From Gammaproteobacteria bacterium (GTDB lineage: Bacteria; Pseudomonadota; Gammaproteobacteria; Pseudomonadales; Azotimanducaceae): a stretch of 53,813 bases of DNA. Positions 15,841-24,429 of this stretch are shown in pieces. A program made the position numbers and the translations under genes. Location: the NCBI GenBank assembly GCA_028818795.1, contig JAPPND010000169.1, positions 1-53,813 on the forward strand, read 5' to 3'. The notes beneath the pieces were generated by a model. That model had not been told where the DNA came from and did not search any database. It saw only the letters and a list, made by a program, of their open reading frames with translations. The stretch's first letter is position 1. Every line of letters begins with the position of its first letter.

Positions 15841-17430
15841 ATGCTTGCCGAATCGACGCCAGCCGAACTCGGTCGTCTCAACTTCGACAACCGGTTCGCC
15901 TTGGCGCTGCCCGCGGATCCGGAGTCCGACAACTTCCGGCGCCAGGTGGCCTCGGCCTGCTATTCCCGCGTGATGCCCACGCCGGTGAGCGAGCCGCGGC
16001 TCGTGGCGTGGTCGCCGGAAGCCGCCGCTCTGCTGGACCTACCGTCGGAAGTCGACGAGAGCGACCTGTTCGCGGAGGTGTTTGCCGGCAACCGCTTGCT
16101 TGAGGGCATGGACCCCATCGCCACCTGTTATGGCGGCCATCAGTTCGGCAATTGGGCGGGGCAGCTTGGCGATGGTCGCGCGATCAACCTAGGTGAAGTC
16201 CTCAACCGCCGGGGCGAACGCTGGACTGTGCAGTTGAAAGGGGCCGGGCCGACCCCCTACTCCCGGACGGCGGATGGACTCGCCGTGTTGCGGTCGTCCT
16301 TGCGCGAGTTCGTGTGCAGCGAAGCCATGTTTCACCTTGGCGTACCCACGACACGGGCGTTGTCGCTGGTGCTCACCGGCGACGAGGTGGTTCGGGACAT
16401 CCTCTACGACGGCCACCCCGCAGCGGAACCCGGTGCCGTGGTCTGCCGGATCGCGCCGTCCTTCACCCGGTTCGGACACTTCGAGATCCTTGCTTCGCGA
16501 CAGGAAAAGGATCTGCTTCGCCGGTTGGTGGACTTCACCATCGAGACGGACTTCCCAGAACTTGCGGACGAACGCGAGGCGAAGAAGCGAGCCCTGGCGT
16601 GGTTTGCGGAGGTGTCCGAACGCACCGCCGACATGATCGTGCATTGGATGCGCGTCGGGTTCGTGCACGGCGTGATGAACACCGACAACATGTCGGTGCT
16701 AGGACTCACCATCGACTACGGCCCCTACGGCTGGCTCGAAGGCTACGATCCGACCTGGACGCCCAACACGACCGATGCCTCGACGCGGCGCTACCGGTTC
16801 GGCGCCCAACCGGCCGTCGCGCAGTGGAACTTGCTGCAACTGGCCAAGGCGATCTACCCGTTGATCGAGGATGCCGATCCCTTGAACGAAGTCTTGAACG
16901 GTTTTGCGGCGCGCTACACGCGCGGCTCCGAAGCGATGGTCGCGGCGAAACTCGGTTTGCGGGAGTACTTGCCGAGCGATGAGCAACTCAGTAGCGAACT
17001 GTTCGAACTGATGGGGGCTGCCGAAACCGATATGACGCTGTTTTTCCGGAACCTGGCGGACGTCGACCTCGAAAATCCAGGCATGGATCCCCTTGTGGAT
17101 GCCTACTACGAGCCTGCGGCGCTGTCGCCGGCGCTGCGCGAACGGACGGAAGCCTGGTTGGGGACCTACGCGCAGCGGGTCCGCGCGGAGAATTGGCCCG
17201 AACGCGTGGCCCGGATGAATGCGACGAACCCGCGTTTCGTGCCCCGGAACTACCTGGCGCAACTTGCCATCGACGAGGCCGAGCGCGGCGAGTTCGCATT
17301 GCTCGGGGAATTGATGGACGTGCTGCGCCGTCCCTACGACGAGCAGCCGGGCCGGGAACGCTTTGCCGAGAAACGCCCGGAATGGGCGCGCCACCGCGCC
17401 GGGTGTTCGATGTTATCGTGCAGTTCGTGA
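15841..17430 (+). CDS. selO: SelO (YdiU) family protein adenylyltransferase
   Basis: The 529-residue protein shows the family hallmarks: YGGHQFGNWAGQLGDGRA, VQLKGAGPTPYSRTADG, RSSLREFVCSEAMFHLGVPT and GVMNTDNMSVLGLTIDYGPYG. SelO is a pseudokinase that transfers AMP to protein Ser/Thr/Tyr and is linked to redox defence. The C-terminus ends SCSS, where the Cys occupies the selenocysteine position of animal SelO; a further Cys lies five residues before it. ATG 15841 is preceded by TAACAT at 15828-15833, 7 nt away, again suggesting a leaderless start. An in-frame ATG at 15805 overlaps the ankyrin stop and is the alternative if the genes are coupled. Confidence 0.9.
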   Translation: MLAESTPAELGRLNFDNRFALALPADPESDNFRRQVASACYSRVMPTPVSEPRLVAWSPEAAALLDLPSEVDESDLFAEVFAGNRLLEGMDPIATCYGGHQFGNWAGQLGDGRAINLGEVLNRRGERWTVQLKGAGPTPYSRTADGLAVLRSSLREFVCSEAMFHLGVPTTRALSLVLTGDEVVRDILYDGHPAAEPGAVVCRIAPSFTRFGHFEILASRQEKDLLRRLVDFTIETDFPELADEREAKKRALAWFAEVSERTADMIVHWMRVGFVHGVMNTDNMSVLGLTIDYGPYGWLEGYDPTWTPNTTDASTRRYRFGAQPAVAQWNLLQLAKAIYPLIEDADPLNEVLNGFAARYTRGSEAMVAAKLGLREYLPSDEQLSSELFELMGAAETDMTLFFRNLADVDLENPGMDPLVDAYYEPAALSPALRERTEAWLGTYAQRVRAENWPERVARMNATNPRFVPRNYLAQLAIDEAERGEFALLGELMDVLRRPYDEQPGRERFAEKRPEWARHRAGCSMLSCSS

Positions 17431-17444
17431 ACGGTTCGAAGACG

Positions 17445-18164
17445 ATGAAACGAGCATTCGCCTTGGTCCTGGTCGCGGCGGCGGCCTCGGCGTCATGCTC
17501 CGATGAGGCACCGCTGACGGAAACGCCTATGGAACGGATGATGTCGGAAATCCAGATGGACGCCCGGCGAACGGCGTCGTACACGGGTATCGATCGAATC
17601 GGCGATGCCGTCGTCGGTGCCATGCATGCCACGTTGCGCGAGGAGTTCGTGTTGCCGCGCAACCGGTCCCTGGCCTATGCCAATCACCCGTTGCCGATCG
17701 GCCACGGTCAGACCATCTCGCAGCCGTTCATCGTGGCCATCATGACCGAGGTCCTGAACGTCGAACCCCACCACAAGGTCTTGGAGATCGGCACGGGCTC
17801 GGGCTACCAGGCGGCGGTGCTTTCGCATCTCGCGGCAGAGGTCTACACGATCGAAATCGTCCCCGAACTGGCGGAGACGGCTACGAAGCGGCTGCAGCGG
17901 CTCGGCTACGACAACATCTTCGTGCGCACGGGGGACGGTTGGTACGGCTGGCCAGACCACGCCCCGTTCGACGGCGTGATCATCACCGCCGTCAGCGACG
18001 AGATCCCACCCGCGCTGGTCGACCAGCTAACCGACGACGGACGCCTGGTCATGCCGCTCGGCGACGACGATGGCTTCCAGGAGCTAGTCGTCTACTCGAA
18101 ACGCACGGGCATCGCCACGCCTTTGTTCCCGGTTCGGTTCGTACCTTTGACAGGGGACCATTGA
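17445..18164 (+). CDS. pcm: Exported protein-L-isoaspartate O-methyltransferase
   Basis: The 239-residue protein contains the PIMT core: IGHGQTISQPFIVAIMTE, the SAM-binding VLEIGTGSGYQAAVLSHLA, YTIEIVPELAETA and FDGVIITAVSDEIPPAL. It repairs isoaspartyl residues in damaged proteins with S-adenosylmethionine. Unusually, it begins MKRAFALVLVAAAASASCSDE, an export signal with a possible lipoprotein Cys, although the residue at -3 (Ser) is not ideal for a lipobox. How SAM would be supplied outside the cytoplasm is unclear; exported PIMT variants are known in proteobacteria. It starts 14 nt after the SelO stop, so the two are likely cotranscribed. Confidence 0.85.
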   Translation: MKRAFALVLVAAAASASCSDEAPLTETPMERMMSEIQMDARRTASYTGIDRIGDAVVGAMHATLREEFVLPRNRSLAYANHPLPIGHGQTISQPFIVAIMTEVLNVEPHHKVLEIGTGSGYQAAVLSHLAAEVYTIEIVPELAETATKRLQRLGYDNIFVRTGDGWYGWPDHAPFDGVIITAVSDEIPPALVDQLTDDGRLVMPLGDDDGFQELVVYSKRTGIATPLFPVRFVPLTGDH

Positions 18165-18187
18165 CTGCCTGCCCGGTCCCGTGGGCC

Positions 18188-18409
18188 TCAACTGATGTCC
18201 AGCGACTCCCGGTCTTCAAGTGGCAAGAGGTCCCGGCGCGCGCCCGAGATTGCCTCCACGAAATCGTCGCTGGCGCGCGGCGCGTTGCGGAAATAGTCGT
18301 TCCAGTCTTTGTAGACCGGACCGGTCAACTTCCTGCTCGGGGTTGCGGAGGAGGACTTGGGCACCTTCCTGTCAGAGCAAGGCATGGATCGCCTTTTTCG
18401 TCCGGCCAC
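18188..18409 (-). CDS. Small ORF with antitoxin-like C-terminus, possibly a remnant
   Basis: This 73-codon frame is antisense in the 349-bp gap between the methyltransferase and folE genes. Its second half ([16 protein letters not shown] then [12 protein letters not shown]) resembles the toxin-binding tail of AbrB/MazE-type VapB antitoxins, which often carry a PR-SDDF pattern and end in a REs-type motif. The first half has no AbrB-like fold, there is no clear ribosome-binding site and no PIN toxin follows. It may be the surviving end of a lost antitoxin gene or chance. Nothing else is recognised in the gap except the folE ribosome-binding site. Confidence 0.3.
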   Translation of the reverse strand: MAGRKRRSMPCSDRKVPKSSSATPSRKLTGPVYKDWNDYFRNAPRASDDFVEAISGARRDLLPLEDRESLDIS

Positions 18410-18513
18410 AAGGGCGATTTATGGCTTTTCGTTCACGGCGGCAACGTCTTTGCATTTCGGCGCGTCGCCATGGCAGTCTCGATTGTTCAACACACGAGAG
18501 GGGAGGCTCGGAA

Positions 18514-19086
18514 TTGAGCGACTCCGAAACCTGGGAGACCCTGGTGCGCCCGTACCGCGAACTGATCGCGGGAATCGGCGAGGAACCGGATCGGGAGGGG
18601 CTGCGCTATACGCCCCAGCGCGCCGCCAAGGCTCTGGCGTTCCTGACCCGGGGCTACGGCCAGAGTCTGGACGAGGTCGTCAACAACGCCTTGTTCGAGA
18701 CCGACCTCGACGAGATCGTGCTGGTCAAGGACATCGAGCTCTACTCGCTTTGCGAGCATCATGTCCTGCCGTTCATCGGCAAGTGCCACGTCGGCTATCT
18801 TCCGAGGGGACGCGTCCTCGGATTGTCCAAGGTCGCGAGGATAGTCGACATGTACGCGCGACGACTGCAGATCCAGGAGACCCTGACCCAGCAGATCGCC
18901 AACACGATTCTCACCGTCACCGGCGCGTCCGGCGTCGGCGTGATCATCGAAGCCCAGCACCTTTGCATGGCCATGCGGGGCGTCGAGAAGCAGCATTCGA
19001 CAATGAAGACCTCGGTGATGCTCGGCAGTTTCCGCGACAACCCGCCGACACGTTCCGAGTTCCTGCAGTTGGCGGGTAACGCCTAA
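18514..19086 (+). CDS. folE: GTP cyclohydrolase I
   Basis: The 190-residue enzyme converts GTP to 7,8-dihydroneopterin triphosphate, the first step of folate synthesis. Zn-binding and catalytic residues are present: CEHH at 80-83 and the second Cys in [39 protein letters not shown] and [12 protein letters not shown] are standard motifs. The start is TTG 18514 because GGGGAGG lies 7 nt upstream and the protein then begins like the family; frames reaching further upstream are not protein-like. It sits 5 bp before the tartrate-type dehydrogenase gene, with which it is probably cotranscribed although the functions differ. Confidence 0.92.
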   Translation: MSDSETWETLVRPYRELIAGIGEEPDREGLRYTPQRAAKALAFLTRGYGQSLDEVVNNALFETDLDEIVLVKDIELYSLCEHHVLPFIGKCHVGYLPRGRVLGLSKVARIVDMYARRLQIQETLTQQIANTILTVTGASGVGVIIEAQHLCMAMRGVEKQHSTMKTSVMLGSFRDNPPTRSEFLQLAGNA

Positions 19087-19091
19087 GACGC

Positions 19092-20165
19092 ATGTCGCGC
19101 TATCGCATCGCTGTCATTCCCGGCGACGGCATCGGCAAGGAGACCGTGCCGGAGGGCATCCGCGTACTCGACGCCGTCGGTGCGCGTTTCGGCATCGATT
19201 TCGACTGGGAGACCTTCGACTGGGGCTGCGAGCGCTACGCCCGCACCGGCACCATGATGCCCGAGGACGGCATCGAGACCATCCGTGGCCACGACGCCAT
19301 CTTCCTCGGTGCAGTCGGTTTCCCGGGGGTTCCCGACCATGTCTCGTTGTGGGGCCTGCTGATTCCCATCCGGCGCCACTTCGAGCAGTACGTGAACCTG
19401 CGTCCGGTGCGCCTGCTCAAGGGCGTTGAATCGCCGCTGCGGGGCCGCACGTCGGAGGACATCGACTTTCTCGTGGTGCGCGAGAACAACGAAGGCGAGT
19501 ATTCGGACATCGGCGGACGGCTGTTCCCCGGCACGGACGACGAGGTCGTGGTCCAGGAGAGCGTATTCACCCGGCGCGGCACCGACCGGATCATCCGCTA
19601 CGCGTTTGAGCTAGCCCGACGACGTCCGCGACGCCAGGTCACCTCGGCCACGAAGTCCAACGGCATCAAGCACACGATGCCGTTCTGGGACGAGCGCTTC
19701 GAGGCGGTGGCGGCGGACTATCCGGACATCGGGACCGCGAAGTTCCACGTCGACATCCTGGCGGCGCAGTTCGTCCTGCATCCGGACTGGTTCGATGTCG
19801 TGGTCGGCAGCAACCTGTTCGGCGACATTCTCTCGGACTTGGGCCCCGCGGTGGCGGGAACCATCGGCATCGCGCCGTCGGCGAACATCAATCCGGAGCG
19901 GGAGTTCCCATCGATGTTCGAGCCCGTGCACGGCTCGGCGCCGGACATCGCAGGAAAGGGCATCTGCAACCCCATCGGTCAGATCTGGTCCGGTGCCATG
20001 ATGCTCGAGCACTTGGGGCACGAAGATGCCGCGCGCGCCGTGGAGACGGCCATCGAGGCCGCGCTCGCGGACCCAGCGGTCCTCACTCCGGACATGGGCG
20101 GCAATGCGAACACCAAAGCCCTTGGCGAGACGATAGCCCGCACCGTCGCGAACCCGCCCCCGTAG
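19092..20165 (+). CDS. Tartrate dehydrogenase / D-malate dehydrogenase (isopropylmalate dehydrogenase family)
   Basis: This 357-residue enzyme has the beta-decarboxylating dehydrogenase fold: IPGDGIGKETVPEGI, FLGAVGFPGVPDHVSLWGLL, YVNLRPVRLL, the catalytic Lys/Asp regions (KFHVDILAAQF, GSNLFGDILSDLGPAVAG) and SMFEPVHGSAPDIAGKG. The PDHVSLWGLLIPIRR stretch points to the TtuC/DmlA subgroup, which oxidises D-malate or tartrate with NAD, rather than LeuB. Its TAG stop is formed by the first bases of repeat copy B (GTAGGGG), so the original 3' end may have been altered by insertion of the repeat. Confidence 0.85.
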   Translation: MSRYRIAVIPGDGIGKETVPEGIRVLDAVGARFGIDFDWETFDWGCERYARTGTMMPEDGIETIRGHDAIFLGAVGFPGVPDHVSLWGLLIPIRRHFEQYVNLRPVRLLKGVESPLRGRTSEDIDFLVVRENNEGEYSDIGGRLFPGTDDEVVVQESVFTRRGTDRIIRYAFELARRRPRRQVTSATKSNGIKHTMPFWDERFEAVAADYPDIGTAKFHVDILAAQFVLHPDWFDVVVGSNLFGDILSDLGPAVAGTIGIAPSANINPEREFPSMFEPVHGSAPDIAGKGICNPIGQIWSGAMMLEHLGHEDAARAVETAIEAALADPAVLTPDMGGNANTKALGETIARTVANPPP

Positions 20166-20248
20166 GGGCGACCCTTAATGGTCGCCCGCCCTGTGGTCGC
20201 CGGGATTTCGGTGCTGCGGCTGCGGGACGGGACAAGCCCGTCCCCTAC
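20162..20248. repeat. GTAGGGG/CCCCTAC palindromic intergenic element, copy B
   Basis: This 87-bp element fills the gap between two convergent genes. Its left GTAG supplies the TAG stop of the dehydrogenase gene (20163-20165), and its right CTAC supplies the TAG stop of the TPP-enzyme gene on the other strand (20245-20247). It contains GGCGACC/GGTCGCC and GGGACGGG/CCCGTCCC hairpins and may act as a bidirectional terminator. Confidence 0.85.
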
Positions 20249-21897
20249 AGGGTCGCCGTGATCTCGCCGAGTTTCTGGGTAAGCAACCGGTTCTCTCTGT
20301 AGTCGATGGGGATCACGACCAGGCTCGGTCCCGGATCCCGGAACGACTGTTCCAGGACGTTCTTGAGATCCCGGCTGTTCGGACAGTAGTAGCCGTTCCA
20401 GCCGAACGCGTCGGCGAGTTGCAGCCAATTGGGATTGCCGAACGACAGGTCGGTGTGACGCCCGAACTCGTTCTCCTGTTTCCAGGCGATGAGCCCGTAC
20501 TCGTTGTCTTGCCAGACCAGCACGGTGATTTCGCTACCCAATCGCTGGGCGGTCTCCATCTCCTGGACGTTCATGAGGAAGCCCGCATCGCCGCAGACCG
20601 CGAGAACCCGATGTTCCGGGAATACGAGATTGGCCGCGATGGCACCGGGCAGCGCGAATCCCATGGAACAGAATCCGTTCGGGATCAGGCAGGTGTTCGG
20701 CTCGTAGCAATGGTAGTGGCGGGCGATCCACATCTTGTGGGCGCCGACATCGGACAACAGGATGTCCGTCGCACCCATCACGGCTCGCGCGTCGATCAAC
20801 GCCTTCTGCGGTCGGATCGAGCCCTCGGTGTCGTCGTCGGCGTGCTCCGCGATGTCGTCGAGCATGTTCGCCCGAAGAGCGCGTTGGTTCGCGAGATCGA
20901 AATGGAGTCCGCCCATCCGGTCGACCCGCTCGTTGAACATCCACAGCAGGTGCGCCAGGTCGCCGACCAGTTCGACCGTCGGCACGTAGTGCGCGTCGAC
21001 CTCCGCAGGCAGAAAGTCGGCGTGGATAATCCGTTTGTCGGCGTTGGGGTTCCACAGCCGAGGGTGGTATTCGACCATGTCGAACCCCAGGGAGATGACG
21101 AGGTCGGATTCGTCGATTGCGAGGTTCACCCGGTCGCGTGTGCCGAGTCCCGCAGTGAACAGGCAGTACTCGGCGCCCATGTCGACGCACCCCTTGGCCA
21201 TGAAGGTGCTGACCACGCCGATGCCCGTCTTCTCGCAGAACAGCTTCAACTGCCGGCTGGCGCGCCGGCGAATGCAGCCGTTGCCGGCGAGGATGACCGG
21301 CTTCTTGGCCTGTCGAAGCAATTCGAACGCTTGGTTGACGATCTTGTCGTCCGTGACCGGGCGTCGGCGACGGCGGGGCGTGATGGGTCTGGCGTCGGTA
21401 TCGAGTTTGGCGATGTCCTCGGGGAGTTCGATGTGAACTGCGCCGGGTTTCTCGGTGGTGGCGATGCTCACGGACTTGCGGATGATCTCGGGGATGGCCT
21501 CCGGCGTGCGCACCGTTTCCGCCCACTTCGTGACCGGTTCGAACATCGCCACGACGTCCATGACCTGATGGGACTCCTTGTGCAGGCGGTGCGTGGTGCC
21601 TTGCCCGGTCAGCACCAGTAGCGGCGAGCGGTCCATGTTGGAGTCGGCGACGCCGGTGATGAGGTTGGTGGCACCCGGCCCAAGGGTTCCCAGGCAGGCG
21701 GCCGGCGTACCCGTAAGCCGACCGTAGACCTCCGCCATGAACGCCGCCCCCTGTTCGTGGCGGGTCAGCACGAAGCGGATCTTGTCCGAGGCTTCGAGCG
21801 ACATCATGAAGTCGGCGTTCTCTTCGCCGGGGACGCCGAAGATGTACTCGATGCCTTCCTCTTCAAGGCATTTGACGAACAGGTCGGATGCTTTCAT
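20245..21897 (-). CDS. Thiamine-pyrophosphate enzyme, acetolactate-synthase-like (AlsS type)
   Basis: The 550-residue enzyme shows the three-domain TPP layout. The N-terminus has EYIFGVPGEENADF and RHEQGAAFMAEVYGRLTG with the catalytic Glu; the centre has SLGFDMVEYHPRLWN; the C-terminal TPP motif begins VCGDAGFLMN and ends WQDNEYG. Segments such as DMVEYHPRLWNP and VGAHKMWIARHYHCYEPNT follow catabolic acetolactate synthase, which joins two pyruvates to 2-acetolactate. Other TPP carboligases cannot be excluded. ATG 21897 (MKASDLF) follows AAGGAAGAG. It is the last gene of a minus-strand set with the esterase and semialdehyde dehydrogenase genes. Confidence 0.85.
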   Translation of the reverse strand: MKASDLFVKCLEEEGIEYIFGVPGEENADFMMSLEASDKIRFVLTRHEQGAAFMAEVYGRLTGTPAACLGTLGPGATNLITGVADSNMDRSPLLVLTGQGTTHRLHKESHQVMDVVAMFEPVTKWAETVRTPEAIPEIIRKSVSIATTEKPGAVHIELPEDIAKLDTDARPITPRRRRRPVTDDKIVNQAFELLRQAKKPVILAGNGCIRRRASRQLKLFCEKTGIGVVSTFMAKGCVDMGAEYCLFTAGLGTRDRVNLAIDESDLVISLGFDMVEYHPRLWNPNADKRIIHADFLPAEVDAHYVPTVELVGDLAHLLWMFNERVDRMGGLHFDLANQRALRANMLDDIAEHADDDTEGSIRPQKALIDARAVMGATDILLSDVGAHKMWIARHYHCYEPNTCLIPNGFCSMGFALPGAIAANLVFPEHRVLAVCGDAGFLMNVQEMETAQRLGSEITVLVWQDNEYGLIAWKQENEFGRHTDLSFGNPNWLQLADAFGWNGYYCPNSRDLKNVLEQSFRDPGPSLVVIPIDYRENRLLTQKLGEITATL

Positions 21898-21987
21898 GGG
21901 CTCTTCCTTGCCGGAGGTTGGCAACGATTTGGAGTACGTGAACGCCGGCTGGTTCCGGTGCCGTGTGAACGGCGACCGCCTGGGGCG

Positions 21988-22806
21988 TCAGAGCGGTTGG
22001 GTTGGCGGTCGATATCCCGCCGGGTTCACGACGTAGCGGTCGAGGAACAGCGCCGCCTCGTCCATGGTGGGTTGGACCCACTTCGGCCACCGCGCCCAGG
22101 TATGCGGCTGTTCGGCGTAGATGTGCATCTCGGCCCGGGCACCTGCTCGCGACAGGGCGTTGTACATGTTGATGCTGGCGGACACGGGAACCACCTTGTC
22201 ACCGTTGCCGTGCAGGAAGAACGTCGGCGGGAAGTCGGCGTGCACGTACTCGATGGGACTGGCTGCCTTCGCCGCCTCCACGGTTGCGGCGTCGCCGAGA
22301 ATGGCGGCTGCGCTTGTACCCCCGGACGTGCGTTCTCCGACATAGAACGTGACCGGCGGGTAGACGGCGATCACTGCGGCGACGGAGGTGTCGACGCCGG
22401 CATTCCCCCCGTCGCCCTCGTATTCGGCGCGACCGGGTGTGGCGGCCAGCAACAGGGCGAGGTGGCCGCCCGCCGAGTTGCCCAGCACGGCGATTCGGTC
22501 CGACTCGACGCCGAGCAAGCCCGCGTTGGCGCGAAACCATCGCATGGCGGTCTTCACGTCGTGAACCTGGGCAGGCCAACGCGCTTCCGGCGTCAACCGG
22601 TACTCGATGGCGACGCAGGTGAAGCCTCGCGTGGCCAAGGCGGTCGACTGTGGCGGCATCATGGCCTTCGAACCCATGCGCCAACCGCCCCCGTGGATCA
22701 TCAGCACGCCCGCGCCGTTCGGATTCGCCGGACGATAGATGTCGGCGTGCAGGTCTCGACCGCCGCCGGTCCCGACGACGACGTCTTCCTCTGTGGGATT
22801 CGACAT
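21988..22806 (-). CDS. Alpha/beta hydrolase, carboxylesterase type
   Basis: The 272-residue hydrolase has the oxyanion motif HGGGW, the nucleophile elbow GNSAGGH, and a plausible acid and base in HGNGDKVVPV and PHTWARW. The arrangement VLMIHGGGWRMGSK...GFTCVAIEYRL is that of the hormone-sensitive-lipase/kynurenine-formamidase-like esterases. No signal peptide is present. It lies 22 bp after the semialdehyde dehydrogenase gene and 90 bp before the TPP-enzyme gene, so all three are probably one transcript. The natural ester is unknown. Confidence 0.82.
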   Translation of the reverse strand: MSNPTEEDVVVGTGGGRDLHADIYRPANPNGAGVLMIHGGGWRMGSKAMMPPQSTALATRGFTCVAIEYRLTPEARWPAQVHDVKTAMRWFRANAGLLGVESDRIAVLGNSAGGHLALLLAATPGRAEYEGDGGNAGVDTSVAAVIAVYPPVTFYVGERTSGGTSAAAILGDAATVEAAKAASPIEYVHADFPPTFFLHGNGDKVVPVSASINMYNALSRAGARAEMHIYAEQPHTWARWPKWVQPTMDEAALFLDRYVVNPAGYRPPTQPL

Positions 22807-22828
22807 TGGTCTTTGCCGACTCCCCGAC

Positions 22829-24319
22829 CTATTGGTCGATGCCGCCCAGGCAGAGGTATTTCACCTCCATGAACTCGTCGAGACCGTAGTGCGAACCCTC
22901 CCGGCCAATGCCCGACTCCTTCATGCCGCCGAAGGGCGCGACCTCCGTGGAGATGATGCCGACGTTGACGCCGACGATGCCGTACTCCAGCGCTTCGCCG
23001 ACCCGCCAGATCCGACCGATGTCGCGACTGTAGAAGTAGGCGGCCAGGCCGAACTCGGTGGCGTTGGCGAGCCGGATCGCGTCTGCCTCGGCGTCGAATT
23101 TGAACAGCGGCGCCAAGGGTCCGAAGGTCTCTTCCCGGGCGACCTTCATCGTGGGGGTGACACCGGTCAGGACCGTCGGCTCGAAGAACGTGCCGCCGAG
23201 GGTGTGGCGCTTGCCTCCAGCGACCACGCTGGCACCGGCTGCGACGGCGTCGCGGATGTGATCTTCGACCTTCTCAACGGCCGCCATGTCGATCAGCGGT
23301 CCCTGTTCCACGCCGCCGGAAAAGCCGGGTCCGACGCGCAATGCCGCGCTGGCTGCCGCGAGCTTCGTCGCGAACTCCTCGTAGACGCCGCCCTGGACCA
23401 GGAAGCGGTTCGCGCAGACGCAGGTCTGGCCCGTGTTGCGGTACTTGGAGGCGATGGCACCCTCGACGGCGGCGTCCACGTCCGCGTCGTCGAAGACGAT
23501 GAACGGGGCATTGCCGCCCAACTCCATGGAGACCTTCTTGACCGTGCCCGCGCATTGTTCGAGGAGCAGCTTGCCGACCTCGGTGGACCCCGTGAACGAC
23601 AGCTTGCGGACGATGGGGTTGCCGGTCAGTTCGCCGCCCGTCTCCCGGGACGGGCCCGTGATCACGTTGAAGACACCGGGCGGAATGCCGGCACGGGTGG
23701 CGAGTTCGCCGAGCGCCAATGCCGAGTAGGGCGTGGCGGAAGCGGGACGGGCCACGACCGTGCAGCCCGCCGCCAGCGCCGGACCGGCCTTTCTGGTGAT
23801 CATGGCGTTGGGGAAGTTCCACGGCGTGATGCAGGCCACCACCCCCACGGGCTCCTTGGTCACCACGATGCGACGATCGGCGAGCGTGGTGGGGATTACG
23901 TCGCCGTAGGCGCGCTTGCCTTCCTCGGCGAACCATTCGATGAACGACGCACCGTAGAGGATCTCGCCACGCGACTCCGCCAGGGGCTTGCCTTGTTCCG
24001 CGGTCATGATGATGGCGAGGTCTTCCTGATGCTCGAGCATCAACTCGTACCAACGGCGCAGGATGTTGGCGCGTTCCTTGGCCGTCAGGGCACGCCACGC
24101 CGGATAGGCCGCGTTGGCCGCTTCGATGGTCCGACGGGTCTCTGCCGCGCCGAGGGCCGGTACGACGCCGATGGGCTCGCCCGTGGCGGGGTCCGTTACG
24201 TCGAACGACCGGTGGGAGTCGGCATCGATCCAGTCGCCCCCGACATAGCATTGCTCGCGGAAAAGGGCGGCGTCTTGCAGGTGGATGCCGGAGACGATCT
24301 CGGCGGTAGCGGCGGACAT
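22829..24319 (-). CDS. gabD: NAD(P)-dependent succinate-semialdehyde dehydrogenase
   Basis: This 496-residue aldehyde dehydrogenase has ITPWNFPNAMITRK, the cofactor loop FTGSTEVGKLL, the general base in MELGGNAPFIVFDDAD and the catalytic Cys in NTGQTCVCANRF. The EEGKRAYGDVIP stretch and the overall length are those of GabD, which oxidises succinate semialdehyde to succinate; glutarate semialdehyde is an alternative substrate. GAGGAG lies 7 nt before ATG 24319. It is the first gene of the minus-strand catabolic set. No GABA aminotransferase is in view, so the semialdehyde probably comes from another route. Confidence 0.88.
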   Translation of the reverse strand: MSAATAEIVSGIHLQDAALFREQCYVGGDWIDADSHRSFDVTDPATGEPIGVVPALGAAETRRTIEAANAAYPAWRALTAKERANILRRWYELMLEHQEDLAIIMTAEQGKPLAESRGEILYGASFIEWFAEEGKRAYGDVIPTTLADRRIVVTKEPVGVVACITPWNFPNAMITRKAGPALAAGCTVVARPASATPYSALALGELATRAGIPPGVFNVITGPSRETGGELTGNPIVRKLSFTGSTEVGKLLLEQCAGTVKKVSMELGGNAPFIVFDDADVDAAVEGAIASKYRNTGQTCVCANRFLVQGGVYEEFATKLAAASAALRVGPGFSGGVEQGPLIDMAAVEKVEDHIRDAVAAGASVVAGGKRHTLGGTFFEPTVLTGVTPTMKVAREETFGPLAPLFKFDAEADAIRLANATEFGLAAYFYSRDIGRIWRVGEALEYGIVGVNVGIISTEVAPFGGMKESGIGREGSHYGLDEFMEVKYLCLGGIDQ

Positions 24320-24429
24320 GGGGTTCTCCTCTCGGTGGCCTTTCGATCATATCAGCCTGTCCTCCCGAGGGAGAATCGGTTGGCCGGGTGATACGCTTGA
24401 CGACCTTGCAGCACGTGGGAGCGGCCCCA

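Noticed and set aside
17400-17430. Selenocysteine readthrough at the end of selO
   Set aside because: The Sec position is already a Cys codon (TGC) followed by two Ser codons and TGA, so the TGA is an ordinary stop.
20419-24391. Long plus-strand frames (up to 550 codons) opposite the acetolactate-synthase-like, esterase and gabD genes
   Set aside because: They mirror conserved enzymes on the minus strand and show no family pattern or ribosome-binding site.
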